Assembly (NCBI GenBank): GCA_034435615.1
Contig: DAOTWZ010000028.1
Location: 1-6,087, forward strand
DNA length: 6,087 bases
Direction of reading: 5' to 3'
DNA from: H17-190 sp034435615
Lineage (GTDB): Bacteria; Chloroflexota; Dehalococcoidia; SM23-28-2; HRBIN24
Of this stretch, positions 1 through 5,849 are shown piece by piece (the stretch's first letter is position 1; the number at the start of each line of letters is the position of its first letter). The translations under genes were made by a program, and so were the position numbers. The notes beneath the pieces are model-generated. The model saw only the letters and a list, made by a program, of their open reading frames with translations. It did not search any database and was not told the DNA's origin.

Positions 1-16
1 GATGTCTCACAGGTCA

Positions 17-24
17 GAGGGGAG
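17..24 (+). promoter_or_regulatory. Ribosome binding site deciding the start at 32
   Basis: GAGGGGAG lies 7 nt before the ATG at 32. The alternative ATG at position 2 has no visible upstream context because the window begins there. This purine block would lie inside the coding region if translation began at 2, which favours the start at 32. Confidence 0.45.
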
Positions 25-31
25 TGGAGAG

Positions 32-1249
32 ATGGAGAGGGAAGCCGGTCAGGGGGCGCTGTCCGGCGTGCGGGTGCTGGAGCTGGCGAGCTATGTCGCG
101 GGGCCCTTCGCGGGGGCGCTGCTGGGGGAGTTCGGGGCCGAGGTGATAAAGGTGGAGGACCCCCGGGGTGGGGACCCCATGCGGCGGGTGGGCTACGGGG
201 AGGGAGGCTACTCCTACTGGTTCGCCGTCGAGGGCCGCAACAAGCGTTCCATCACCCTGGACCTGCGCCACCCCGAGGGGCGGCGGGTCTTCCTGGAGCT
301 GGTGGCCCTGTCCGACGTGGTCATCGAGAACTTCCGGCCGGGGACGCTGGAAGAGCGGGGTCTGGGGGACGCCGTCCTGCGGTCGGCCAACCCGGGGCTC
401 ATCGTGGCCCACATAAGCGGCTTCGGCCAGGACGGGCCACACCGTGACAGGCCCGGATATGACGGGCTGGCCCTGGCCTTCTCGGGCGTGATGTCGCTGA
501 TAGGGGACCCCGAGCGGCTGGACCAGCCGCCGCTGCGGCCGGCCATCGCCATCGCCGATTACAGCGCTGGCCTCTTCACCGCTCTGGGCATCCTGTTGGC
601 CCTGCGGGCCCGCGACGGCGACCCGGAGCATCGGGGGCAGACGGTAGAGCTGGCCCTCTACGAGCCGCTACTGCGGATGCTGGGGGACTTCCTGCCCCTG
701 TACGGTCGGCAGGGGGTGGTGGCTGGCCGGCAGGGCCACCGCAGCCACGCCGCCGTGCCGTCCGGTTGCTACCGCACGCTGGACGGGCAGTGGATGGTGG
801 TGCGGGTGGTGAGCGACCAGCAGTGGGGGCGCTTCGCCAGGGCCATCGGCCGGCCGGACTGGGCGGAGGACGGGACGCTGGCCTCTGTGGCGGGGCGGCT
901 GGAGCGCCGGGAGGAGATCGAGGCGGCTACGGCGGCCTGGGTGGCGGAGCGGCGGGCGGAAGAGGTGGAGGAGCTGTTGCTGGCGGCGGGCATCGTGGCC
1001 GGGAGGGTGAACAGCATAGCCGACCTGTTCGACGACCCGCAGGTGAGGTGGCGGGGGAGCATCGTGTGGGTGGACGACCCGGTCATCGGGGCGCTTCCAG
1101 TGCCCAACGTGGTGCCGAGGCTGGAGCGGACGCCGGGAAGGGTGGGCCCGGCCCCCCGTCTGGGGGAGGCCAACGAATACGTGTACGGTGAGCTGCTGGG
1201 CTACCCCGCCGCCAAGATAGAACAGCTCAGGCGCCAGGGCGTCATCTGA
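32..1249 (+). CDS. Class III (CaiB/BaiF) CoA-transferase, Asp present
   Basis: Predicted cytoplasmic CoA-transferase that moves CoA between an acyl-CoA donor and a carboxylate; the substrate cannot be assigned. At 405 aa it has the usual family length. Residue numbers count from the ATG at 32. The N-terminal Rossmann half opens with GVRVLELASYVAGPF (about 12-26), then FGAEVIKVE and GGDPMR, the RNKRSITLDL segment (about 69-78) and ENFRPG (about 99-104). The catalytic aspartate expected from formyl-CoA transferase Asp169 is D176 in the ADYSAG motif (GAT at 557-559). The second domain and the closing LGEANEYVYGELLG motif are complete. An in-frame ATG exists at position 2, but the purine-rich GAGGGGAG at 17-24 sits 7 nt before the ATG at 32, and the residues before it are not family-like, so I prefer 32. 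The ADYSAG form resembles succinyl-CoA-dependent or racemase-like members. It converges on the minus-strand operon, and its own promoter lies outside the window. Confidence 0.93.
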   Translation: MEREAGQGALSGVRVLELASYVAGPFAGALLGEFGAEVIKVEDPRGGDPMRRVGYGEGGYSYWFAVEGRNKRSITLDLRHPEGRRVFLELVALSDVVIENFRPGTLEERGLGDAVLRSANPGLIVAHISGFGQDGPHRDRPGYDGLALAFSGVMSLIGDPERLDQPPLRPAIAIADYSAGLFTALGILLALRARDGDPEHRGQTVELALYEPLLRMLGDFLPLYGRQGVVAGRQGHRSHAAVPSGCYRTLDGQWMVVRVVSDQQWGRFARAIGRPDWAEDGTLASVAGRLERREEIEAATAAWVAERRAEEVEELLLAAGIVAGRVNSIADLFDDPQVRWRGSIVWVDDPVIGALPVPNVVPRLERTPGRVGPAPRLGEANEYVYGELLGYPAAKIEQLRRQGVI

Positions 1250-1250
1250 G

Positions 1251-1264
1251 TCCCACCCGTGGGA
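1251..1264. terminator. Short dyad between convergent genes
   Basis: TCCCAC (1251-1256) and GTGGGA (1259-1264) form a perfect inverted repeat around CC, so as RNA it would be about a 5-bp stem with a CCCG loop. It sits in the 31-nt gap between the stop codons of the plus-strand CoA-transferase and the minus-strand HAD gene, where a bidirectional terminator would be expected. No T-tract follows on either strand, so intrinsic termination would be weak. It may be only a GC-rich coincidence. Confidence 0.3.
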
Positions 1265-1280
1265 GACCAGAGGGGCGTGG

Positions 1281-2051
1281 TTACGGGGGGCAGTCCGTCA
1301 GGGTGACCTCGGCCAGGTCGGAGACCACGGCGTCGGCGCCGCTGGCCAGCAGCTCTCCTCGCAGGCCCTCCCGGTCCACGCCGATGACGAGGCCGAAGCC
1401 GCCAGCGCGGCCCGCCCGCACGCCGGCTATGGCGTCTTCCACGATGACGGCCCGCTGTGGCGGTACGCCCAGCCGCCGCGCCGCTTCCAGCAGCATGGCC
1501 GGGTCGGGCTTGCCCGGGAGGCCAAGGGCCTCGGCGTCCCGTCCGTCCACCTTGACCTCGAAGAGCGAGAGGACGCCCGCCGCCTGCAGGACTTCCGTGG
1601 CGTTCTTGCTGGCGGAGAAGACGGCGGTGCGGAGGCCGCACTCCCGCAGCCGGCGCACCAGCTCCACCGTGGTGAGATAGACCTCTACGCCTCGCTCCCG
1701 TATGTGGGCCAGGAAGTAGAGGTTTTTACGGTTCCCCAGCCCGCAGACGGTCTCCCGGTCCGGCGGGTCCGAGGGGTCGCCCCAGGGGAGGGAGATGCCG
1801 CGGGAGGCCAGGAAGGCCTGGACGCCGTCGTAGCGGGGCCGGCCGTCCACGTAGAGGCGGTAGTCGCGCTCGATGTCGAAGGGCTGGAAGGTGCCCCCTT
1901 CCTGCTGGGCCCGCCGCTGCAGGAACTCGTCGAAGAGGCGCTTCCAGGCGGTGGCGTGGACGCGAGCGGTGTCCGTAACCACGCCGTCCATGTCGAATAT
2001 GACGGCGTCGAAGCGCTTGGCCGAGACGAGGACGCCTCTGTCCTGGCCCAT
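1281..2051 (-). CDS. Beta-phosphoglucomutase-like HAD-superfamily phosphatase
   Basis: Cytoplasmic HAD hydrolase of the beta-phosphoglucomutase (beta-PGM) subfamily, 256 aa. Every catalytic position known from Lactococcus beta-PGM has a counterpart: nucleophile D20 and acid/base D22 in FDMDGVV; T28; H32 in the HATAW cap helix; S146-A-S-K149 in motif II; K181 in GKPDP (motif III); and E205-D206 with G210 in VEDAIAG (motif IV). The cap is longer than in the 221-aa Lactococcus enzyme and contains VDGRPRYDGV (68-77) and CGLGNRKN (103-110), typical of the about 260-aa relatives found beside GH65 disaccharide phosphorylases in actinobacteria. The expected activity is interconversion of beta-glucose-1-phosphate and glucose-6-phosphate, or sugar-phosphate hydrolysis. 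The ATG at 2051 follows GGAGG at 2060-2064 with 8 nt spacing. It is the last gene of the operon, 54 nt after the alpha/beta hydrolase, and no GH65 partner is in view. The segment after the cap reads VYLTTV where relatives often have VYPGSV or VFPGT. Confidence 0.9.
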   Translation of the reverse strand: MGQDRGVLVSAKRFDAVIFDMDGVVTDTARVHATAWKRLFDEFLQRRAQQEGGTFQPFDIERDYRLYVDGRPRYDGVQAFLASRGISLPWGDPSDPPDRETVCGLGNRKNLYFLAHIRERGVEVYLTTVELVRRLRECGLRTAVFSASKNATEVLQAAGVLSLFEVKVDGRDAEALGLPGKPDPAMLLEAARRLGVPPQRAVIVEDAIAGVRAGRAGGFGLVIGVDREGLRGELLASGADAVVSDLAEVTLTDCPP

Positions 2052-2059
2052 ACCTTCTA

Positions 2060-2064
2060 CCTCC
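2060..2064 (-). promoter_or_regulatory. Ribosome binding site of the HAD gene
   Basis: GGAGG on the minus strand, 8 nt before the ATG at 2051. It lies in the 54-nt gap after the hydrolase stop codon, so the HAD gene can be translated independently of the gene before it. Confidence 0.7.
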
Positions 2065-2105
2065 GCGGGCGTCCCTGGCTGTGGCGGCGGGCCGGGGAGG
2101 GGGGC

Positions 2106-3044
2106 CTAGCCACGGGAGACGGTCTTCTCTCCCTCCGGCAGAACCTCGGCGAGGAAGCGGCGCAGCTCCCGCACCAGGGCGGCCGGGTTGTCGCCCTGGA
2201 CGGTGTGGCCCGCCCGCGGCACCCGCACCCAGCGGCCGCGGGGCAGGGTGCGGGCCAGCTGCTCGGCGTCCTCGTCCAGGAAGACTTCGCTCAGTTCGCC
2301 CCGCACGACCAGGGTGGGACAGGATATGCGCTCCACCTCCCGCCACAGCTCGCGGTAGCGTCGGGTGCGCTCTTCGGGGCTGAAGCCCTGCCACTGGCGG
2401 GGGTCGTGCTTCCAGGTCCATTTGCCGTTGGGGAGGCGTCGCAGGTTGTGGCGCAGGCTGTAGCGGAGGACGCGCTCGTCCCGCAGGGGGTTGAAGGAGA
2501 CGGCCCGCCGCACCAGTTCGTCTATCTCCTCCACCTCCGAGGGGGCGGCCAGGAAGTCGCGGATCCGCTGGGCGCCCGGCGTCCTCACGTTGGGCCCCAC
2601 GTCCACCAGCACCAGGGCGGCCAGACGCTCCGGGTGGTGGCCGGCGTAGCAGATGGAGGTGAGGCCGCCCAGGGACATGCCCACCAGGACGAAGTCCTGG
2701 AGGCCCATCAGGTCGATGAAGCCTGCCACGTCGGCAGCATAGGCCTCCAGGCTGTAGTCGGCCTCCGGGGACCACTCGCTGTCGCCGTGGCCTCGCAGGT
2801 CCAGGGCCAGACAGTGGAAGTCCCGCCGCAGGTCGAGGCAGACCAGGTCCCAGGTGTGGGCCTGCAGGCCGCCGCCGTGCAGGAAGAGGACGGGGCGCCG
2901 GCCCTGGTTGCCCCAGTCCAGGTAGTGGAGGCGAGTCCTGCTCACCACCACGTGTCCCTCCCTCGGCAGGACGAGCTCCTCTATCTCCATGCCGGCCCAG
3001 GCGACGGCCGCCCTGAGCCCCTCCAGTTGCTCGGAAGCGTCCAT
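2106..3044 (-). CDS. Alpha/beta-fold hydrolase
   Basis: Soluble alpha/beta hydrolase of 312 aa with no signal peptide or membrane segment. Residue numbers count from the ATG at 3044. The fold landmarks appear in order: beta-strand and oxyanion loop LHGGG (55-59), LRGHGDS (83-89), nucleophile elbow GMSLGG with S124, the strand-6 motif LVDVGPN (D148), a helical lid rich in Arg and Trp (about 165-235), and C-terminal AGHTVQGDNP with catalytic H280. The usual acid position in the RGxxSD motif reads RGELSEVF, putting glutamate (E253) where aspartate is normal. The family covers esterases, lactonases, C-C bond hydrolases and dehalogenases, and the sequence does not decide between them. The frame extends upstream to a TTG at 3101, but AGGAGG (3054-3059) sits 9 nt before the ATG at 3044, so that start is chosen. 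It is the third gene of the operon, 69 nt after CoA-transferase B. A role on a product of the CoA-transferase pathway is inference from position only. Confidence 0.9.
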   Translation of the reverse strand: MDASEQLEGLRAAVAWAGMEIEELVLPREGHVVVSRTRLHYLDWGNQGRRPVLFLHGGGLQAHTWDLVCLDLRRDFHCLALDLRGHGDSEWSPEADYSLEAYAADVAGFIDLMGLQDFVLVGMSLGGLTSICYAGHHPERLAALVLVDVGPNVRTPGAQRIRDFLAAPSEVEEIDELVRRAVSFNPLRDERVLRYSLRHNLRRLPNGKWTWKHDPRQWQGFSPEERTRRYRELWREVERISCPTLVVRGELSEVFLDEDAEQLARTLPRGRWVRVPRAGHTVQGDNPAALVRELRRFLAEVLPEGEKTVSRG

Positions 3045-3053
3045 GCGCGCTGC

Positions 3054-3059
3054 CCTCCT
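3054..3059 (-). promoter_or_regulatory. Strong ribosome binding site deciding the hydrolase start
   Basis: AGGAGG on the minus strand within a longer GGAGAGGAGGG run, 9 nt before the ATG at 3044. It would be inside the reading frame if the upstream TTG at 3101 were used. The extra 19 residues from that TTG carry no domain signal. Both facts favour 3044. Confidence 0.75.
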
Positions 3060-3113
3060 CTCCTGCCCATCATTGAGCACTGGGGGAGGGGCCGCTGTCA
3101 ACCAGAGGCGTGT

Positions 3114-4418
3114 CTATGGTATGTGGGGGGCGTAGTCCGTCCCCAGCAGCCCCTGGGCCTCCAGCGTCCGGTACTCCTCTTCGGAGACGCCCAGGAGCTC
3201 CTTGTAGACGTATTCGTTGTCCTCGCCCAGGCGGACGGGGCCGCGGCGGATGGACATGGGGGTGCGGGAGTAGCGCCAGAGGAGGCCGGGGTAGCGGTGG
3301 GTGCCGCAGTCCTCTTGGTGGAGCTCGTGGAAGAAACCGCGGGCGTTCAGGTGGGGGTCCTCGCAGGCGTCCTTGGCATCCATGACCGCTCCGGCGGGGA
3401 CGCCGTGCCGCTGGAGGATGTGCATCACCTCGTAGCTGGTGTGCTGGCTGGTCCAGTCGGCGATGTGACGGTCCAGCTCGTCCTGGTGGCGGCGACGCTG
3501 TGCCGGGTCGGCGAACTTGGGGTCGTGGGCCCAGTCGGGGTCGCCCAGGGCGCGGCAGAAGCCCTGCCACTCCTCGTCCGTCCTGATGGTGATGACCACC
3601 CAGCGGTCCCGTCCCTCCTCCCGGCAGGGGTAGCAGCCCTGGACGGCCGCCGGGTCGCGGTTGCCCAGGCTGGTCTGGATGCGGCCGTTGAGGGCGTAGT
3701 CCATGTAGGCCTGGAAGAGCATGGCGATGGCGTTCTCGGCCTGGGCCAGGTCTATGTGCTGGCCTCTGCCGGTGCGCCGACGGTAGTGGAGGGCCAGCAG
3801 AGCGGCGAAGGCGCCCACGGCACCCGCCAGGTAGTCCCCGGTGTAGACGGCGCTGGTCTGGCTGGGATCCAGGCCCGGGTAGGTGCGGAGGAGGGTATGG
3901 CCCACCGCCCCCTCCAGGTGGACGCCCAGGGCACGGTAGTTGCGGTAGGGGCCGGTGGCGCCGTAGCCCGGCACCTGCACGTAGATGATGTCCGGCCGGG
4001 CTGCCCGCAGCGTCTCGTAGGTGATGCCCAGCTTCTCCATCGTCTCGGGGGCATTGTTCTCGTAGACGATGTCACACAGGGGGACGAGGCGCCAGAAGAG
4101 CTCGCGCCCTCTGGGGTGGGTAATGTCTATGGTACAGCTCAGCTTGTTGCGGGCATGGGCGTTGAACATGGACACCCGGTTCCAGGGGCGGTGGCCGGGG
4201 TCGCGGTCCGGGTAGCCCAATGTCCAGGGCAGATACTGGGCAGCCAGCTCCTTGGGGGGGCGGGCCATGATGCCCCGGGTGTAGGTGGGCCAGACGTTGA
4301 CGTTCTCCACCCGGATCACCTCCGCCCCCATATCGGCCAGGAGCATGGTGCCGAAGGGTCCGGCCCACACCACCGTGAGGTCCAGGACGCGCACACCTTC
4401 CAGCGGCAGTCCAGCCAT
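3114..4418 (-). CDS. Class III (CaiB/BaiF) CoA-transferase, likely catalytic subunit (B)
   Basis: CoA-transferase of 434 aa, somewhat longer than the usual 380-410 aa. It begins with GVRVLDLTVVWAGPF (8-22) and MGAEVIRVEN (30-39). An insertion of roughly 30 residues rich in Pro, Trp and Tyr (about 40-80) precedes NAHARNKLSCTIDI (86-99), and accounts for the length. YENNAPETMEKLG (119-131) and GYGATGPYRNY (151-161) follow. The catalytic aspartate is D195 in YTGDYLAG, matching formyl-CoA transferase Asp169. The C-terminal LGEDNEYVYKELLG motif is intact. It starts 12 nt after the stop codon of CoA-transferase A, whose TGA is part of its Shine-Dalgarno run, so the two are probably translated together. 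I infer the active subunit of a heteromeric enzyme with A, as in two-subunit class III enzymes. Independent homodimers remain possible. The acid accepted is unknown; no beta-oxidation or radical-enzyme genes lie nearby to suggest one. Confidence 0.93.
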   Translation of the reverse strand: MAGLPLEGVRVLDLTVVWAGPFGTMLLADMGAEVIRVENVNVWPTYTRGIMARPPKELAAQYLPWTLGYPDRDPGHRPWNRVSMFNAHARNKLSCTIDITHPRGRELFWRLVPLCDIVYENNAPETMEKLGITYETLRAARPDIIYVQVPGYGATGPYRNYRALGVHLEGAVGHTLLRTYPGLDPSQTSAVYTGDYLAGAVGAFAALLALHYRRRTGRGQHIDLAQAENAIAMLFQAYMDYALNGRIQTSLGNRDPAAVQGCYPCREEGRDRWVVITIRTDEEWQGFCRALGDPDWAHDPKFADPAQRRRHQDELDRHIADWTSQHTSYEVMHILQRHGVPAGAVMDAKDACEDPHLNARGFFHELHQEDCGTHRYPGLLWRYSRTPMSIRRGPVRLGEDNEYVYKELLGVSEEEYRTLEAQGLLGTDYAPHIP

Positions 4419-4433
4419 GCCAGCACCCCCTCA
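4419..4433 (-). promoter_or_regulatory. Stop codon overlapping the ribosome binding site (A to B coupling)
   Basis: The TGA of CoA-transferase A (4433-4431) runs directly into GAGGGGG, which lies about 7-8 nt before the ATG of CoA-transferase B at 4418. Stop codon, ribosome binding site and next start fit in 18 nt. This layout favours re-use of terminating ribosomes and similar production of both proteins. Confidence 0.6.
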
Positions 4434-5642
4434 GATGATGCCCGTCTGGGCGAGGATGAGGATCTCCTCCCGCGTGTAGCCGAGCTCCTCCAGCACCTCC
4501 TCCGTGTGCTCCCCCAGGAGGGGGGCCGGGCGGCGGAGCTGCCAGGGCGTCTCGCTCATGACGAAGGGACGGCCCGGCATGCGGTGGCGTCCCGCTGCTG
4601 GGTGCTCCACCTCGGCGAAGAAGCCGCGCTGGTTGAAGTGGGGGTCATCGTAGATGTCGGCGGGGGTGTTGAGGGGGGCGCAGAGGACACGGGCCTCCTG
4701 GGCCAGCCGCCAGATCTCCCGCTTGGGGTGGGACATGGTCCAGACCAGGAAGAGCTCCAGGAACTCCTGGTAGAGGGCGGGATCCGTCTGGGCGCCTGGC
4801 TGCGTCCACTTGGGGTCCCTGAGGGGCTCCGGCTCCCCCATCATGCGCACGATGCGGTTCCAGTGGGCGGCACCGCCCGCGATCTCGATGTAGCCGTCCT
4901 GGCAGGGATAGACGCCCGCCGGGTAGCCGCGCAGCCCCATGCCCCCCGCCCGGGGCGATATCTCCCCCGTGTACTGGTAGCCGATGAGGGAGGAGGCGCG
5001 ACGGTCTATCCCCCCGCACAGGGCCTCCATCATGGAGAGGTCCACGTGCTGGCCCAGCCCCTCGGCGCGGGCCAGCAGGAGGGCGCCCAGGGTAGCCACG
5101 GCGGCCATGGCCCCTGCCTGGACCTGGCTGGCCGTCAGGGCCGTCTTGATGGGCTCCCGGTCCGGGATGCCGGTGCTGTACATCTCGCCGCCCATGGCAT
5201 AGAGGACGATCTCGCTCCCCTTGAAGTCACGGTAGGGCCCTGTCTGGCCGAACCAGGTGATGGAGGTCATCACCAGCCGCGGATTGAGGCGGGAGAGGGA
5301 CTCGTAGTCCAGCCCCCAGCCGGCCAGGGTGCCCGGGGGGAAGCTCTCCACCAGGGCGTCCGCCCTGGCGACCAGCTCCCTGAGGATGCGCTGACCGCTG
5401 GGGGTGGCGATGTCCAGGGTGACGCTGCGCTTGTTGGTATTCAGATAAAGGAAAAGGCCGCTCTTCTCGGGGTGGGGGTCGTCGTCCTTGAAGGGGCCCC
5501 AGCGGCGGGCGGGGTCGCCTCCCCAGGGCGGCTCGATCTTGATGACATCGGCGCCGTAGTCGGCCAGGAGCTTGGTGCAGAAGGGACCAGCGATCTCCTG
5601 GCTGAGGTCTATGACGCGGACGTCGTCCAGGGCGCCGACCAT
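4431..5642 (-). CDS. Class III (CaiB/BaiF) CoA-transferase-like protein without the catalytic Asp (A)
   Basis: First gene of the operon, 403 aa, with full family architecture: DVRVIDLSQEIAGPF (7-21), YGADVIKIEPPWGGDPARRW (29-48), NTNKRSVTLDI (68-78), ESFPPGTLAGWGLDY (99-113), WFGQTGPYRDFKG (130-142), the GQHVDLSMMEAL segment, the GGMGLRGYPAG loop and the closing LGEHTEEVLEELGY. Where relatives carry the acyl-accepting aspartate in a (G/A)DYxAG motif, this protein reads SQVQAG, placing Q173 at the Asp position; the flanking AG and following Ala-rich helix make the alignment firm. No frameshift or internal stop suggests decay, so it is probably functional but not a standard transferase alone. 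It may be the non-catalytic partner of CoA-transferase B, or a member using different chemistry. The ATG at 5642 is preceded by GAGGAGG (5648-5654), 5 nt away, and by a consensus-like promoter at 5674-5701. Confidence 0.92.
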   Translation of the reverse strand: MVGALDDVRVIDLSQEIAGPFCTKLLADYGADVIKIEPPWGGDPARRWGPFKDDDPHPEKSGLFLYLNTNKRSVTLDIATPSGQRILRELVARADALVESFPPGTLAGWGLDYESLSRLNPRLVMTSITWFGQTGPYRDFKGSEIVLYAMGGEMYSTGIPDREPIKTALTASQVQAGAMAAVATLGALLLARAEGLGQHVDLSMMEALCGGIDRRASSLIGYQYTGEISPRAGGMGLRGYPAGVYPCQDGYIEIAGGAAHWNRIVRMMGEPEPLRDPKWTQPGAQTDPALYQEFLELFLVWTMSHPKREIWRLAQEARVLCAPLNTPADIYDDPHFNQRGFFAEVEHPAAGRHRMPGRPFVMSETPWQLRRPAPLLGEHTEEVLEELGYTREEILILAQTGII

Positions 5643-5647
5643 GGCAG

Positions 5648-5654
5648 CCTCCTC
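5648..5654 (-). promoter_or_regulatory. Ribosome binding site of CoA-transferase A
   Basis: GAGGAGG on the minus strand, 5 nt before the ATG at 5642. The spacing is slightly short but the match to the 16S tail is strong. With the promoter at 5674-5701 it implies a leader of only about 25 nt, leaving no room for a riboswitch. Confidence 0.65.
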
Positions 5655-5673
5655 AACGTTGCTGGGGATATAG

Positions 5674-5701
5674 ATTATAGAAACGCCGGAGGCGGCGTCA
5701 A
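5674..5701 (-). promoter_or_regulatory. Sigma70-type promoter of the CoA-transferase operon
   Basis: On the minus strand, a -35 box TTGACG (5701-5696, five of six consensus bases) and a perfect -10 box TATAAT (5679-5674) are separated by 16 bp. Transcription would start near 5667, about 25 nt before the ATG at 5642. This AT-rich island stands out from the GC-rich surroundings. The spacer holds a short dyad, ACGCC (5683-5687) and GGCGT (5694-5698), which overlaps the -35 box and could be an operator; that part is speculative. Confidence 0.75.
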
Positions 5702-5718
5702 TGGCGGCCGGGCGGGCG

Positions 5719-5748
5719 TTGACAGGCGGGGGAGGGTGGCGCTATCCT
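5719..5748 (+). promoter_or_regulatory. Candidate promoter P1 upstream of the tRNA genes
   Basis: Perfect -35 TTGACA (5719-5724), 18-bp G-rich spacer, then TATCCT (5743-5748), four of six -10 bases. It points right, towards the tRNA genes, and diverges from the operon promoter 18 bp to the left. The -10 box lies inside the GCGCTA/TAGCGC dyad at 5739-5758. The start would be near 5755, about 95 nt before tRNA-Leu. Confidence 0.5.
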
Positions 5749-5758
5749 TCTCTAGCGC
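5739..5758. repeat. Inverted repeat over the P1 -10 box
   Basis: GCGCTA (5739-5744) and TAGCGC (5753-5758) are perfect 6-bp inverted arms separated by the pyrimidine-rich 8-nt TCCTTCTC. The repeat covers the -10 box and probable start of P1, a typical operator position. As RNA it would be a modest hairpin with no T-tract, so termination is unlikely. Confidence 0.45.
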
Positions 5759-5793
5759 GCGGGGAGGCCCTGCCGGTCTGACGACTGTCGCCT

Positions 5794-5799
5794 TATAAT
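5794..5799 (+). promoter_or_regulatory. Candidate -10 box of promoter P2 for tRNA-Leu
   Basis: Perfect TATAAT in an otherwise GC-rich stretch, about 50 nt before the mature 5' end of tRNA-Leu, a usual distance for a tRNA promoter. The -35 region is poor: CTGCCG at 5770-5775 gives an 18-bp spacer but only three matches. It could work with an activator, or P1 and P2 could act in tandem. The start would be near 5806, just before the leader hairpin. Confidence 0.5.
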
Positions 5800-5807
5800 G
5801 GAACTGG

Positions 5808-5845
5808 ACCGGCGGGGAACGAGGCGGGCATCGCCCCGGGCCGGT
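5808..5845 (+). other. Stable hairpin in the tRNA-Leu precursor leader
   Basis: ACCGGC plus GGGG (5808-5817) can pair with CCCC (5834-5837) and GCCGGT (5840-5845), ten G-C-rich pairs with a two-base GG bulge. A smaller GGGC/GCCC stem (5826-5829, 5833-5836) competes inside. The stem begins about where P2 transcripts would start and ends 4 nt before the mature tRNA. It may shape the RNase P substrate or only reflect high GC content. Confidence 0.4.
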
Positions 5846-5849
5846 GAGT

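Noticed and set aside
2..31. Start of the first CoA-transferase at the ATG at position 2
   Set aside because: It adds ten residues without family similarity and would bury the ribosome binding site at 17-24. It cannot be excluded because upstream sequence is missing.
3045..3101. Upstream TTG start extending the hydrolase by 19 residues
   Set aside because: A TTG with no clear ribosome binding site, compared with an ATG preceded by AGGAGG at 9 nt.
1704..5798. A 1364-codon open frame on the plus strand, antisense to the whole operon
   Set aside because: It is the exact complementary codon register of four same-frame minus genes and would be broken only by TTA, CTA or TCA codons, which a GC-rich genome rarely uses. 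Its translation is low-complexity, with Gly, Val, Ala and His runs and no domain, while the minus-strand proteins are clear family members.
5643..5849. Riboswitch, small gene or attachment site in the 207-nt intergenic region
   Set aside because: Both leaders implied by the promoters are short, no conserved riboswitch core is visible, and no small frame has a ribosome binding site. I saw no repeat of the tRNA 3' end that would mark an integration site.
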